A DNA stretch of 26,681 bases, taken from NCBI RefSeq assembly GCF_000090795.2, contig NW_003546559.1:37223-63903 (forward strand), read 5' to 3'. The position numbers and the translations under genes are program-made. The stretch is from Amphimedon queenslandica. Taxonomy: Eukaryota > Porifera > Demospongiae > Haplosclerida > Niphatidae. Under the pieces are notes generated by a model that was not told the DNA's origin, made no database searches, and was given only the letters and a program-made list of their open reading frames with translations. Positions 1-9,730 of this stretch are shown one piece after another. How positions within the stretch are numbered: position 1 is the stretch's first letter; every line of letters begins with the position of its first letter.

Positions 1-1
1 C

Positions 2-123
2 AAAGAAACCCCATACCTGTTACTTTTGAATGATCCTATACATGCACGCCAAGCTTCTATGCTGATCATTTCTGACAAGAGTACTCTTGTTTCTGATGAA
101 GACAAGAAAAAGTCGATGGACAG
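2..123 (+). CDS. Partial exon, unknown protein
   Basis: An open frame runs from the left edge of the window (first full codon at base 2) for about 40 codons. It reads KETPYLLLLND near the start and SDEDKKKSMD near the end. A plausible splice donor, CAG/GTGACT, follows at 123/124; if it is not used, a TGA at 125-127 ends the frame. The composition (charged and hydrophobic residues mixed, no low complexity) looks like real coding sequence. I do not recognise the family. The 5' part lies outside the window. It may be an exon of a host gene or of another mobile element, and no neighbour helps to decide. Confidence 0.35.
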
Positions 124-148
124 GTGACTGTGGTGAAGGCACAATTAG

Positions 149-611
149 TAGTGTAAAAGATTCTATAAAGACAAATGTCAAAAATGGTTACTATAAATAA
201 AGACTAACTCACTGGGCAGACTTGTAATTATTATTGAAATAGCAGTGGTAGCCTGACCAGCAGTAAAAGATCCTAAGAAGACAAATGTCGGAAATGGTTA
301 CTATAAATAAAGACTAACTCACTGGGCAGACTTGTAATTGTGACCATAATTGACAAAAGGTACCTTATGGCGGATAGGAAAATTGGTCATTATAGCCTTA
401 AAAATCTATTTTTCTGAGCTCCATTTATCATGAAATGACTCCAGAGGATGCAAAAAGTTACTATGTAACTTTTAGAAACAGTAGTTGTCTAATAGAGCAC
501 TCAAACGTTGATATTTTTCATCGTAATGATGAATTTTAAAATCCGCCATAAGGTACCTTTTGTCAATTATGGTCACAATTATTATTGAAATAATACTGGT
601 AGCCTGACCAG
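149..611. repeat. Two-copy tandem duplication, second copy split by a MITE
   Basis: Copy 1 is at about 149-260 and copy 2 at 261-339 plus 577-611. Both contain GACAAATGTC, ATGGTTACTATAAATAAAG, CACTGGGCAGACTTGTAATT and GGTAGCCTGACCAG. The unit is about 111 bp without the insert. Copy 1 reads straight through CTTGTAATTATTATTG, while copy 2 has the 237-bp MITE at exactly this point, with AATT repeated on both sides. Copy 1 therefore shows the pre-insertion site. Confidence 0.9.
340..576. mobile_element. MITE copy 1, 237 bp, near-perfect TIRs
   Basis: The first 36 bases (340-375) and last 36 (541-576) are exact inverted repeats. The left end begins GTGACCATAATTGAC and continues through AGGTACCTTATGG. 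Counting the flanking AATT the match is 40/40. AATT occurs at 336-339 and 577-580 and only once in the empty duplicate next door, so it is a 4-bp target duplication. There is no coding capacity. The autonomous partner is not in the window, and I cannot assign the superfamily from a palindromic AATT site alone. Confidence 0.9.
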
Positions 612-1287
612 GCAAATAACTTGTTTATGTTTGGTTCTTGAAATAATTCATAATAATAATATCATAATTGGAAAGCCTTACTGAAATGGAGGAATGAAAA
701 AACGTGATAGTGTGAAGGAGGAGCACTGGAGGTGTGCCTTTCACCATGCCAACCAATGGAGAAATAAGGAGAAAATAATATCAAGAATATTTTTAAAAAT
801 TGTCGTCTAAACAATATAAAATGTTATTATGATGATACAAACAATGCTGCTTAAATTAATTTGAATGTCTTGAGCTTAGGATCTGATGTGGGGCTCGTGG
901 GGGGAGACGTTTTATGTCGTTGTAGTCCAGACAAAAGTTGCTGTAACTTGATACGAGGAGCGATTTTATGAATCCTACGCATGTTAAATGAAGAAATAGT
1001 TTTAATCTACTAGACAAAAGTGTTACTTACCTCTACAGTGGTGTCGTTATTGCTGGGCCTTTTCTCACGAGTTTGAGAGATTCTTGTATGTAGTACTGCT
1101 CTCTAACCAATTGGAAGTAGCAAAGAAAGACTTTTTCCAACAGAATAAAAGGTCTGACAGATGTAGAGAGGGCAGCTCTGAAGATACACATTCTTGAAAA
1201 CAAAAGAGAGCACACAGAATGAATGAATGAAACACAGACAGACAAACCGAGTACCTAGTCCTCGCCTACGCAAAGCTGGGCGAGGCC
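612..1287. other. Non-coding stretch, nothing recognised
   Basis: No frame longer than shadow ORFs and no protein family was seen. The segment 1039-1295 has an acceptor-like CTCTACAG before it and ends at a donor-like TATAG/GTATGT, but all three frames contain stops before the end, so it is not a simple coding exon. A short GAATGAATGAATG run is at about 1218. Confidence 0.5.
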
Positions 1288-1882
1288 AACTATAGGTATG
1301 TGCATGTGGATCATTGTCAAAGCCTAATTTCAGTAATTGCATGTATTATGTATTATATTTACTATTATAGATATAATAGGACTTTCCTTCTGTCATTAGT
1401 ATTTCACTCAACTCCCCTTATTGTCCTGGTTGCTGTTATAATTGTCTCCAACAAGAATTTCCTATACTCTTCAACTCTAGTTAACTATAGGTATGTGCAT
1501 GTAGATCTTAATCAAAGTCTGTTATAACAGTGATTACATGTCTCATATTGTGTTTATTTTGTGACTATAAATGACAAAAGGTACTTCCACTTCCGGTCCA
1601 TTCTCAGTTGGGACATAGTATAACTTTTAGAAACAATGGTTGTCCAACGGAGCACTCACATGTTGATATTTTTCATTAAAATAATGAATTTTAACATCTG
1701 CCATAAAATACCTTCTGTGAATTATGGTCACATATTATGAATATAATAGTCACTCCACTTGCTTCATTGTATTTTATGCAATAAGACATCCTTTTCTGTC
1801 ATTAGTATTTCACTGAACTTTCCTCATTTTGCTGGTTGCTGTTATTGTCTTAAACAAGGGCTTCCAACATAGTCAACTAAAG
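1288..1882 (+). repeat. Duplicated hydrophobic exon-like unit with MITE inside
   Basis: Two diverged copies of a ~200-bp unit lie head to tail, starting at 1288 and 1483; both start sites share AACTATAGGTATGTGCATGT. The second copy is lengthened by the MITE at 1561-1731. Each unit ends in a donor-like site: TATAG/GTATGT at 1490 and CTAAAG/GTATGA at 1882. The shared coding-like core reads LSLVFH in both copies, then LVAVIIVSNK in copy A and LVAVIVLNK in copy B. Copy A is an open 120-bp segment (1371-1490) after an ATTATAG acceptor, with symmetric phase. Copy B (1786-1882) contains a TGA. This could be exon duplication in a membrane-protein gene or chance hydrophobic reading of T-rich DNA. Confidence 0.45.
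1561..1731. mobile_element. MITE copy 2, diverged and shortened (171 bp)
   Basis: It begins GTGACTATAAATGACAAAAG and ends CTGTGAATTATGGTCAC. The interior shares AACTTTTAGAAACAATGG and GTTGATATTTTTCAT with the copies at 340 and 26066. It is about 66 bp shorter than those, missing sequence just inside the left terminus. The flanks, TTTT and ATAT, no longer match, so the target duplication has decayed. It lies in the second unit of the local duplication. Confidence 0.8.
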
Positions 1883-1987
1883 GTATGACAATTTGTATTT
1901 TTTGCAGTTGAATGGCCATTTTACATGTTAAAATCTTTTAGGACGTTTCTCTAAAAGTAACTTTGATTTATTTTCATATTTATATAG

Positions 1988-2577
1988 GTCACATCGTTTG
2001 GTTCTTTTCACTGTATGCTGTATTCTTCACGGTCTCTGTTCCGATGGTTCTTGCTTTATCACTGATTTTAGTCATGTACCACTGTGTTTCAGTCAAGAAT
2101 GAAGTAACAATTGTTCCTTGGACAATTATTGAGGTAATTTATATCATCTGCAGCAGCCTGCGCTTTAAAACAGTGCCAAACTGCCAACACAAGCATTATA
2201 CATTTTAGAAAAGTAGTTTACGTTAAAAAGGTAGCTTACATTATGGCCGTGAATCATAATACCGGCATTATTTGTGGCATATTTCTTAGCGGCATTTTTA
2301 ATCCATTCACTTCATACATGTCATTTTTTACCTACAAAAAGATTAGTTATCATTATGTTTTTGTTTATAGCTGGACGCTGACATATTGTTTTCTAATTTG
2401 TTTGTTCGAATTCAAAGTGGTATCATATGCTATATTATACCTAGTGAACATCTAGCCAACTCAATTCTGGATAAAATGTTTGCTGGACAGTCACAAGAAT
2501 TGTTAAGTGTTGTTAAGCCAACTCACTCAGTAATTGGTGTTTGTTCTATGTTTGATCATTTGTCAAGTTTCATGTGA
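1988..2577 (+). CDS. Two possible exons, unknown membrane-like protein
   Basis: A segment at 1988-2133 lies between a TATATAG acceptor and a GAG/GTAATT donor. In one frame it reads as a strongly hydrophobic stretch (AVFFTVSVPMVLALSLILVM) and leaves phase 0. A second segment from 2371, after TTGTTTATAG, opens in phase 0 with LDADILFSNLF and runs 68 codons to TGA at 2575-2577. The phases fit, which is the main support. The hydrophobic frame of the first segment may be only an effect of T-rich DNA, and another frame of it is open for ~36 codons. I do not recognise a family. It may be the 3' end of a gene whose earlier exons include the duplicated unit at 1288-1882. Confidence 0.25.
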
Positions 2578-2817
2578 TTGTTCACAAAAGTGAGTCAGAA
2601 GTGAATTCTCCTAAGCGTTTTTGAATAGAAAGAAGAAAGTTTTTACTACCTGCACTTCCACAAGAAATAGAAAAGATAACCTCTATAATTATGTGTTTCA
2701 ACAACTCACAGTAGATGGGCTTTGTTGGCATCAGCCACTTAACTAAGGAAAGCCATTTATTACCAATCTTTGTAATCTATTATGGTTCATTGATTGTCAT
2801 CACAATGTATTCTGCAG

Positions 2818-3975
2818 CTGGTCTTGTGCATTTCCTACTTACTTTGTTAAGTTTGTGAGCTTTAATCATCCCAGATTGAGTAAGCACAGGAAAAGATCTA
2901 TTTCTAACATGAGCAGGGAGAAGCTATTAGAGCATGCTGTTACATTGCAAGAATATGCATCAGCAGTAGGATGGAACAACCAGACTGGAGAGAATTTCAT
3001 AACTCAACAATTAAAATGATAGTGTCGGTTTCATTGTATCCTTCTTACCTTTCCATTCATTATAAAGTAAGGAAGTGCCATCACTGTTCACCTGAACCTG
3101 CTGTTGCTTTTTCCGATGCAACCAAGTGTACGATACTTTCCTAAAGCCAAGTCTGTGTCTCCTTTCCTCTCTTCTCTAAATTCAGCTTTAACCAATGTTT
3201 TATGTATGAGAAAATTTTTGTGAACGATTTTGCACCTACTGATAGCAGGCAGAAATATCACTACATTAGAGAACTAGGAAGAGGATTGTCATGTCTTGTT
3301 TTTTCTTCATATATACAAGTGGCTCTAATGTTGGAAATTTTTATTTCATATGAAAGGCTCCTGAACATGCGTGTATAGAGGCTTGTACTCCTGAGAATGC
3401 ACGTATTATTGAAGAAATTAAATCTCAGATTCATTTATATTATACAAGAACTATGAAACGGCAGTTTTACGATTTACATGGCAGAATAACACCTAAGAGC
3501 AATTCACATCTGTTATGAAGTATCTGTCAGTCATCAACTGGTGACTGCTCTACAGCAAGAACAACATCTGAAGAGGAAGTTGCGATGCGTCTGGGTCTTG
3601 CGATGCAAGACCCAGATATTATTGTTGACTTACGTCACTTAAATTCTGATGAGTGATTGTGTTACAGTTTTTGGGGAGAAATGTATGCAGTATCTTTCTA
3701 CTTGTACACCTGTGCACGAAAGGAGACATGACACTGTTACTTTTGTGGCAAAGGCTATATCAGTTCGGGACCTGATCCAAGAGGTTACCAAGTTATGCCC
3801 TGAAGGCACTCCTGTTCCCTCTGAAGCATGGGTTTCTTTTAACTTCTGTCCAAGGAATCCTCATTCTCTTGTTGCTAAACGGTATACAGGGAGATTACAA
3901 GCGAAACATGTCATTCAAAAGAGACTCTTAAGGAAATCACACCCAGATGCACATTACTATGCTGGTCTGCTTTGA
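2818..3975 (+). pseudogene. N-terminal region of the KDZ pseudogene
   Basis: Three open blocks are seen. The first (2818-3019) has a basic stretch SKHRKRSISNMSREKLLEHA, ending in TGA. The second (3357-3518), just after an acceptor-like TATGAAAG, starts APEHACIEACTPENA. The third (3534-3975) begins EEEVAMRLGLAMQDPD, crosses a TGA at about 3654, and continues as a 108-codon frame with VRDLIQEVTKLCPEGTPVPS and FCPRNPHSLVAKRYTGR. The third block matches, from memory, the region before the CxC zinc domain in animal KDZ proteins. The assignment of the first block is by position only. Confidence 0.6.
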
Positions 3976-4407
3976 TACATGTAACCCGATGCATGACAAC
4001 CAGGCTATCTGCTGGAATTATCAATGAGACTTATGGCTTCTCAAAGTTGTGATAGTGGTACCTTAGATTAAATGAAAAATGTATTGTATAAAAGTATTCC
4101 TTTTATAAAGTATTCCTTTTCATTTGATACCAAGCTTGCCTTTAGTTTAAAGATGTAAGTTATAGACCTGTCTTTTTGTGGTGCACATGTAAATAATTTG
4201 ACCTGATATGAGAAAATCAGGCTATCTGCGGAAAATTGGTAAAATTAGTTTTTTGTACTCACTGAGAGAAAAATTTCCTTTCCAACAATATCCCGTTCAT
4301 GACAATGCGATATTAAATTTTAAAGTTAGGGATGCTGTTTGGATGATTGCTCCAGAATAGAACTGCAGAGAAAAAGCCATTATAAGTTATTTTCAATGTT
4401 TCAGTGT

Positions 4408-4570
4408 CATGCCCCCCGATCCGGAAACACTGTCCGGTTATTTTAACTGAAAATATAAGAAATGTTTTTGGCTTGTACAACCTATCAATGTTTCACAAAA
4501 TACACGCCCAAACTACCTGGCCAAAAAACGCCAAAGACACTCCTATCTATAGCATTTAATCAGCGATGGA
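4408..4570. repeat. Dispersed repeat A, plus-strand copy
   Basis: The reverse complement of this segment matches 15865-16016 over ~150 bases with scattered differences. Shared words include GTTAAAATAACC, ACAGTG, ACAAGCC, TGTCTTTGG and CATGCC. It lies inside the KDZ pseudogene span, where no coding block was recognised, so it may be an insertion or part of an intron. It overlaps a 60-codon frame starting at 4462 which I do not count as a gene. Confidence 0.65.
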
Positions 4571-4640
4571 GCTGCCTAGGTGCAGGTAAAGCAATACTCA
4601 CAAAAGAGAAAGGCAGAAACTCTACTTATCTCAAGAGCAT

Positions 4641-5042
4641 TTAATGTTGAAAATGAAGACACTAAGTCGAATTCTCTCCCTGATGACGAAGTTGATGATA
4701 CTGTGGAGGTAGAGCTGAATTGTGATTAAAGCATGATAAGCAGGGAAGGAGAATCAGAAGAATCGCTGTATAAAGTGAAAAAAGGTGTATTTCATAAGGC
4801 ATGGGAAAAAAATTCGCTGTTCTTATTGTTGAAGGAAATTGTGTGCCTGAAGGTGCTTCCACATGCATGTTTTGTGTTGCAGATTCTGGGGCTGCTATGA
4901 TTTGTTGCTTAAAATGTGGACCTCAAGTTTTTTATTGCGAACCTTTTTATGAAATGTGTCATTCTAAGACAAACTTCTTTCATATTCCAGAAAAATGGGA
5001 AGAGAGTATAATATCATATGCGTACATGCATGCAGTATTCAT
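4641..5042 (+). pseudogene. CxC-type zinc region of the KDZ pseudogene
   Basis: An acidic block (NVENEDTKSNSLPDDEVDD at 4645-4700) is followed, after a stop and a frame change near 4800, by a Cys-rich stretch at about 4840-5010. That stretch reads CMFCVADSGAAMICCLKCG, then VFYCEPFYEMCHSKTNFFHI. The spacing of CxxC, CCxxCG, YC and MCHS pairs resembles the CxC zinc clusters upstream of the KDZ catalytic core, thought to bind DNA or chromatin. A Cys that is usual after FYCEP appears as Phe here. The frame ends at 5080-5082. Confidence 0.65.
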
Positions 5043-5447
5043 TACTGATGTCATTAATTATAAGAGAACAATAAAAAATTGATATGTTGGTCCCACACAT
5101 CTGTCATAACCAGCACTTTGTTTCTCTTACTTGTATTGATGATTTAGGTCAACCATTATCATATAAACAGAAATAATTTAGATGTTTATAGGTTTTGAAC
5201 ACACTGTATCTTTCAAAACGTTTAGCTGTGAAAGCTTAGTCATTACTCTTGTTAAAGCATGGCTTTGGCTAGCCACTCCATCAAACCAACAAGTGGCATT
5301 TACATTTGATTTATTTCATTGGGCAGAAGCTCTACTCTTAAAGTGCCAAACTGCATTGAAAGACTTTTGTATGTCTGTCCTACAGATGCCCCTTTTTTTC
5401 TCCAAAAGTTAGAAATTACATTTTAAACCAATTATAGTATTACAGTA

Positions 5448-5765
5448 ATTAATAATAATAATAATAATAATGATCGTTATATTTTTAATAATAATAATAA
5501 CTAGTTACTGTATTCTAATAATTGTACGTCTTAGTGTAGGCTTTTCCTTTCTTATTCTATTTATTTCACTGTCGTATATTAATAGTAATAACAATAATAA
5601 TAATAATAGCACATGTAGTTTCCTTTTCTGTAGTTTGTTTTGTTCTTTCCTTTCTATGTACCGGGTCTCCCTTGTCCCCTTTTTGTCTGTTTTGTACCTT
5701 TCTCTCACTATTAATTTTGTTTTATTATAATATTTAATATAATAATTATTGTTATTATTATTATG
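5448..5765. repeat. AAT trinucleotide repeat cluster
   Basis: Imperfect (AAT/ATT)n runs at 5448-5471, 5486-5501, 5578-5609 and 5745-5764 sit between two coding blocks of the KDZ pseudogene, so the region is probably intronic. The long Asn-rich frames on both strands here are produced by the repeat. Confidence 0.9.
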
Positions 5766-6007
5766 ATTATGATCATTTTTAGAGTAGAAGCATTTATGAA
5801 CCATTCCTTGACTCATTTGAAGAGTACAGGTTGTTATAATGATATAATGGCACATTTTATTATTGTGAATAATAGATTCATGAAACATCAGGTCAGAAAT
5901 CTACAAATTCTTTGCTCTAAGCTGCATCAGGGAAATGTATCTCCTGCATGCTTGTCATCTATACTCTAGTAATAATAATTAATAGTAACTTTAAAGACTA
6001 ATCTGAT

Positions 6008-6840
6008 CCTATCATTGTGTCAATTGATGCCTTATTTCGATTGCCTAGAAAACACACTGCAGGACATAACTTACGACAGCCAATGCTCGAACAAATTTAT
6101 TGTATACCTCAAGAGGATACTGATAATTTTGCATCTGATTACAGTACTCCTCAGTCTGTAGCAGCACCCAAAGTATAGCAAGTGGATTAATGTAAACTTG
6201 TACTTTTTTAGGAATGCAGTAGCTTTCTTCTAGGTGATCCTTTGCGGACTAAGTTTATGTTTAAGGCATTGAATGAGACAGCTGTTTTTGGTTGTTTCTG
6301 CAGGCATGAATTTGCGATAAATTTCTCAAATTTTAAAGATGGAGAAAAGTCAGTATACTTTCTTTTTGTTACATGAATTCATTTTAAAACTCCATCTAGG
6401 CTGCCATACTGTATTCATTTAATTCAGAAATTGTAGGATCAATTTTAGAAGAGACAAGCAAATTGTACTCCTTAATGACATTGCCTGCACCTTAAATCAG
6501 CATTTGAAAGTATTGCAAATTATGTTTCTGGCAACTTTTATTGTAACTAGTTTAGCATAATCAAACACTAGACTTTTCAGGCATCCAGTTTGCTATACCA
6601 GTTTTTCACAGTTTTGGCCACATATTTGAATGCCAAGTTAGCATTATTGATAACATAATCACAATTTCTTTTAGTTGAAATATAGTCCTTTGAGAAAAGC
6701 AGGATTCGGTTTAACAGATGCAGAGGTGATGGAGCGTTTGTGGTCTTTCCTTCGGCACTTCTCTAGAATGAGAAAAGAAATGAGGCCTGACATAGGATTA
6801 ATGTTTTAACTTAATGCCTTGCTTTATTATAGATGCAAGA
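6008..6840 (+). pseudogene. Catalytic core blocks of the KDZ pseudogene
   Basis: Block 1 (6008-6178) reads IIVSIDALFRLPRKHTAGHN and then IYCIPQEDTDNFASDY. Block 2 (about 6212-6350) carries FGCFCRHEF. Block 3 (6676-6840) reads LKYSPLRKAGFGLTDAEVM, ERLWSFLRHFSRMRKEM and, after a stop, LNALLYYRCKTTSR. These match the KDZ signature, where D-x-x-x-x-L, CRHE and TDGEGxERLWS-like motifs line the catalytic pocket. The usual GEG of the last motif is AEV here. Separations of ~35 and ~330 bp with AG-ended borders (for example TTTTTTAG at 6212) are compatible with introns. Confidence 0.75.
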
Positions 6841-6904
6841 CTACAAGTAGACTTTGTAAGTCTTTTACTATTTCAAATTTATACTAAAAAATTTATCATG
6901 TACA

Positions 6905-7990
6905 GCAAAATTGTTACTTGCAAAATGGAAGAGAGCCAATGAAGCAGTAGATCAAGCTTCCTTAATTGCTCAATGTAATAATCATTTTACCAGTTAGCTT
7001 GTTAGAATTATATTTATTTTAAATAGATGGAATCACACTTCAGAAACTGCATGAATGGATTACAGAAGATTCTGAATTGGCAGATACAACTGATATGAAA
7101 GCTACTGTGCCAAACAGTCCTTATTCTGAATGCTTCATGCTGCTGCAAAAGTACTATATTATCATGTGAGTGTGTATAGCATTTCATGTTACATATGAAT
7201 AAATTCTTTGCACTTTACAGAGAACAAAATCAATGAGGTTTTTACGAAATGTTATAGTTGAATTACTTTCTTAACAAAAAATAATTAAGGCATTTTGTGA
7301 AAATTGACTTGCTATAATAGGTTATGTCAAATGCTTCAATCACTTGAGGTAGAGTTACAGATTTCCAAACGGTGTAATAAATCTCATCTATAATATATTT
7401 GACATTCTAAAAGCAATGCTGAATTTTGTATAAAAGTGTGAAAAAGAGATTGCTTTTTTTGTATTTAAGTGGCAATTTCTTTTGAATTGGAAAGCAAAGT
7501 ATGCAGGTAAGTGTACTATAATTTATAACAATGATTATTGACATTTTAAATGGTACCCAATGTAGATGACGACTAAATAGCTAAGAAACTCTCTGTACAA
7601 ATTACTAAGGTTACAAAAAGTCTCAAGAAAGTTCTTGGTGATTATAACAAGGCTTATTTAAGTGCAGAACCACTTCGTTCTTCCATACAGTTTGCTGCAG
7701 TTGTATCTCCTGATTTAAGAATTTGGGCAAGTGATTCCGATGAATCAATACCTTCTCAAATTAGGCATAACGTAATAAATAGTACTTTGATAAAAGCTCA
7801 TGGAATAGAAAAATGTGAGATAATTTTGAAGGAACTAAGCAATGCTGTTCAATATTATGACAGTATTATCACTATAGTGAAGAATCATATACATCGAGAT
7901 GATGCAACAAATAGGGGAGCCCTAAGTATTTTGAAGCAGTATTTAAAGAAAATAATATGCTATAAGCTCTGCCAAATTGATGCATACTAA
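6905..7990 (+). pseudogene. C-terminal blocks of the KDZ pseudogene
   Basis: Open blocks are at 6905-6977 (LLLAKWKRANEAVDQASL), 7024-7170 (ITLQKLHEWITEDSELADTT), about 7440-7507 (charged/Trp-rich) and 7566-7990. The last starts, after a stop, AKKLSVQITKVTKSLKKVL and runs through EKCEIILKELSNAVQYYDS to a TAA at 7988-7990. The helical, Lys/Leu-rich character and the position after the ERLWS motif agree with KDZ C-termini. The relation of the last ~60 codons to the family is an inference. Confidence 0.55.
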
Positions 7991-8998
7991 AGCTTATGGA
8001 ATCATCAAGGAAAATAGACAACATATTGACAATGATTCTGATCTGTCTGAGTAAGAGAATGATGATGATGATGGTAATTTTGATGATAACAATGGTTATG
8101 ATGCTATATAAGAATTGAAGCACATTATTATATTAATATTTGTTCTGAAGCTTTTTTAAAATTATTAAAAAGTTTAAATTATATATATATTGCTATCTTT
8201 TACACCAATCATTTCTGACCCTCATACATGACATCAGTAGTATAATGTCACAGATATATGAATGTGTTCACTATTAAATCAGTGAAGTATATAAAGTACA
8301 AGTTCAGTACCATTACCATCTCGTCATCAGAATAACCAGTATATTTTAGAAGTAAAGTAGAGCTACGCCACAAATACCATTTTGCATTGGAGAACTAACC
8401 TCTGTACATAAGATTTTAATGGTGAAATTAGTGCTCTAAGTATTCTATGAATCACAGGCCATAGTTTTCCAAACATTTGTACATTATGTTGCAGCGTACT
8501 GCCTTGCACTATAAGAAGTCTTGCATAGCGATGTTGAGTTTTATGATAACCAATATGTTGCCTCAAACATGCATAAACACTTGTATTATTATACACAATC
8601 CATATACAGTGAGTATATATAGCTTTAAAGATAAATACCTTTATTACCATTACACGTCAGTGACATGAATTCCTGTGCCACAAAGACACATACTGTACTA
8701 TCCAAATTATCAGATATTCTACAGCAGAGTTCCGTACAAGATAGCATTGAGATGTAATAACTAAATCTTAAAATACATATGCTCTACCATGCATAAACCT
8801 GTATCTTGCATTAACATAGCAGCAAAAAAATGAACAATGCTAGCAGAGACAATAATGGCATCTCTGTGCATAACTCACAAAAATTCTTTTTCAGCAATAA
8901 AAATTAATGTTAACATGCACCAAAGTCACATGACAATAACAATAATGGTAGCTATGTAAATTTTTTTTCATTTATAGATGTGTCATTAATGTATGTAT
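7991..8998. other. Spacer between the KDZ and protease pseudogenes
   Basis: No gene was recognised. It holds a GATGATGATGATGG run (about 8058), a short AT dinucleotide run (8176-8190) and many stop codons in all frames. The KDZ element's 3' end and the 3' flank of the minus-strand protease pseudogene should both fall here, but no inverted repeat or target duplication was found by eye. Confidence 0.5.
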
Positions 8999-9730
8999 CA
9001 CAGTACATAACCAAGTTGCACCCTGAGCAGATGGGTGACAATCAATGTGATAAGGTATGTCACAGTAGTTACACTTTGTTATCTATTTTCTGCCATTAAA
9101 AGGCATGAGACAGCTGCTGACTAACATCTATGTTATCACCTTATTGTATTGACTTTGGACTTTCCTCTTAAGTATTTCCTTTGGAAATGAAGATATCTCT
9201 CCCTTTTTTCAAAACAATCAATTGCATGCCATTTCATCTTACAATGAATCTTTGTTTCAGGGGATCATTGCCAGTTACCAATTCAAATGCAACAGCAATT
9301 GCAAACAGTCCACAGTCACACTTGTTAGAGTGCCTTTGTATATTTATAAGATAACTTGATACATCTAGTCTGAAGTTTGAAAAAAGTGAATAACTGATGC
9401 AGTGTGGCTTTATGTATGTGTCGTGTAAACTGTCACAAACATTAATGACATCCTTACTGCAATTAATGCTAGATACAATGACCCATTGATTACCAGAAGT
9501 GTGTCGGATCTGAATAAATTGACAATTTCAATCAATTTTTTTAAACTGCAGTTTCTTGCCCAGTTCAGGGGATTTTAATCCCACAAAAGATGGTACATTC
9601 CGTCGTATCAAAATATGCACAGCATTAATGATGTCATTAATCCACTGAGTTGGTGACCGCAACACATATTTGTCATTATATAGACCAAGTGACTGGATCC
9701 ATATTTTGTCACCACTGGTACTGCAATGAC
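8999..9730 (-). pseudogene. Ulp1-like (C48) protease plus PHD-type finger, broken
   Basis: The reading starts after a GTTTTATAG acceptor (exon from 9730) with GDKIWIQSLGLYNDKYVL and WINDIINAVHILIRRNVPSF, the substrate-side half of an Ulp1/SENP-like cysteine protease. Next come IRHTSGNQWVIVSSINC, NVCDSLHD and CDCGLFAIAVAFEL. The catalytic Asp (9432-9434) and Cys (9312-9314) are kept, but the catalytic His that precedes Trp is Gln (CAA at 9486-9488). After a frame change, WHAIDCFEKRE follows. Then comes a PHD-like finger at 9112-9005: CLMPFNGRK, stop, then CNYCDIPYHIDC and TWLC. Stops at about 9540 and 9085 make it dead. Ulp1-like proteases cleave SUMO-type conjugates and often ride in eukaryotic DNA transposons. 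The N-terminal part is missing; the minisatellite begins just beyond. Confidence 0.75.

Larger units (their letters stand above)
2818..7990 (+). pseudogene. KDZ transposase, broken, with introns or indels
   Basis: Blocks in the expected order of a KDZ (Kyakuja-Dileera-Zisupton) DNA transposase are spread over ~5.2 kb. They are: N-terminal pieces at 2818-3019, 3357-3518 and 3534-3975; an acidic linker and Cys-rich CxC region at 4641-5042; a helical block containing ATPSNQQVAFTFDLFHWAEA at 5182-5400; SIDALFRLPRKHTAGHNLRQ at 6020-6080; FGCFCRHEF near 6290; LTDAEVMERLWSFLRHFSRM at 6708-6767; and C-terminal coiled-coil-like blocks to 7990. The Asp in SIDA (6026-6028) and the Glu in MERLW (6732-6734) fit conserved acidic positions of the family's RNase H-like core. 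Some gaps end in good acceptors (for example TATGAAAG/GCT at 3356), so introns are likely. Stops (3516, 3655) and frame changes (5790-5840) show decay. Such proteins cut and paste their own element. No terminal repeats were identified. Confidence 0.8.

Noticed and set aside
1033-1342. Two minus-strand Ser/Cys/Phe-rich frames
   Set aside because: No splice or family support; typical antisense frames of A/G-rich DNA.
3649-3975. Independent small gene of 108 codons
   Set aside because: The frame continues upstream through a single TGA with matching composition and fits the KDZ N-terminal region, so it is part of that relic.
5470-5888. Asn-rich and hydrophobic frames on both strands
   Set aside because: Produced by AAT/ATT trinucleotide runs in a probable intron of the KDZ relic.
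8978-9054. Plus-strand exon-like segment (VSLMYVSQYITKLHPEQMGD) with TTTATAG acceptor and AAG/GTATGT donor
   Set aside because: The opposite strand of the same bases reads as the PHD-like finger of the C48 pseudogene (CNYCDIPYHIDC...TWLC), which fits its neighbours better.
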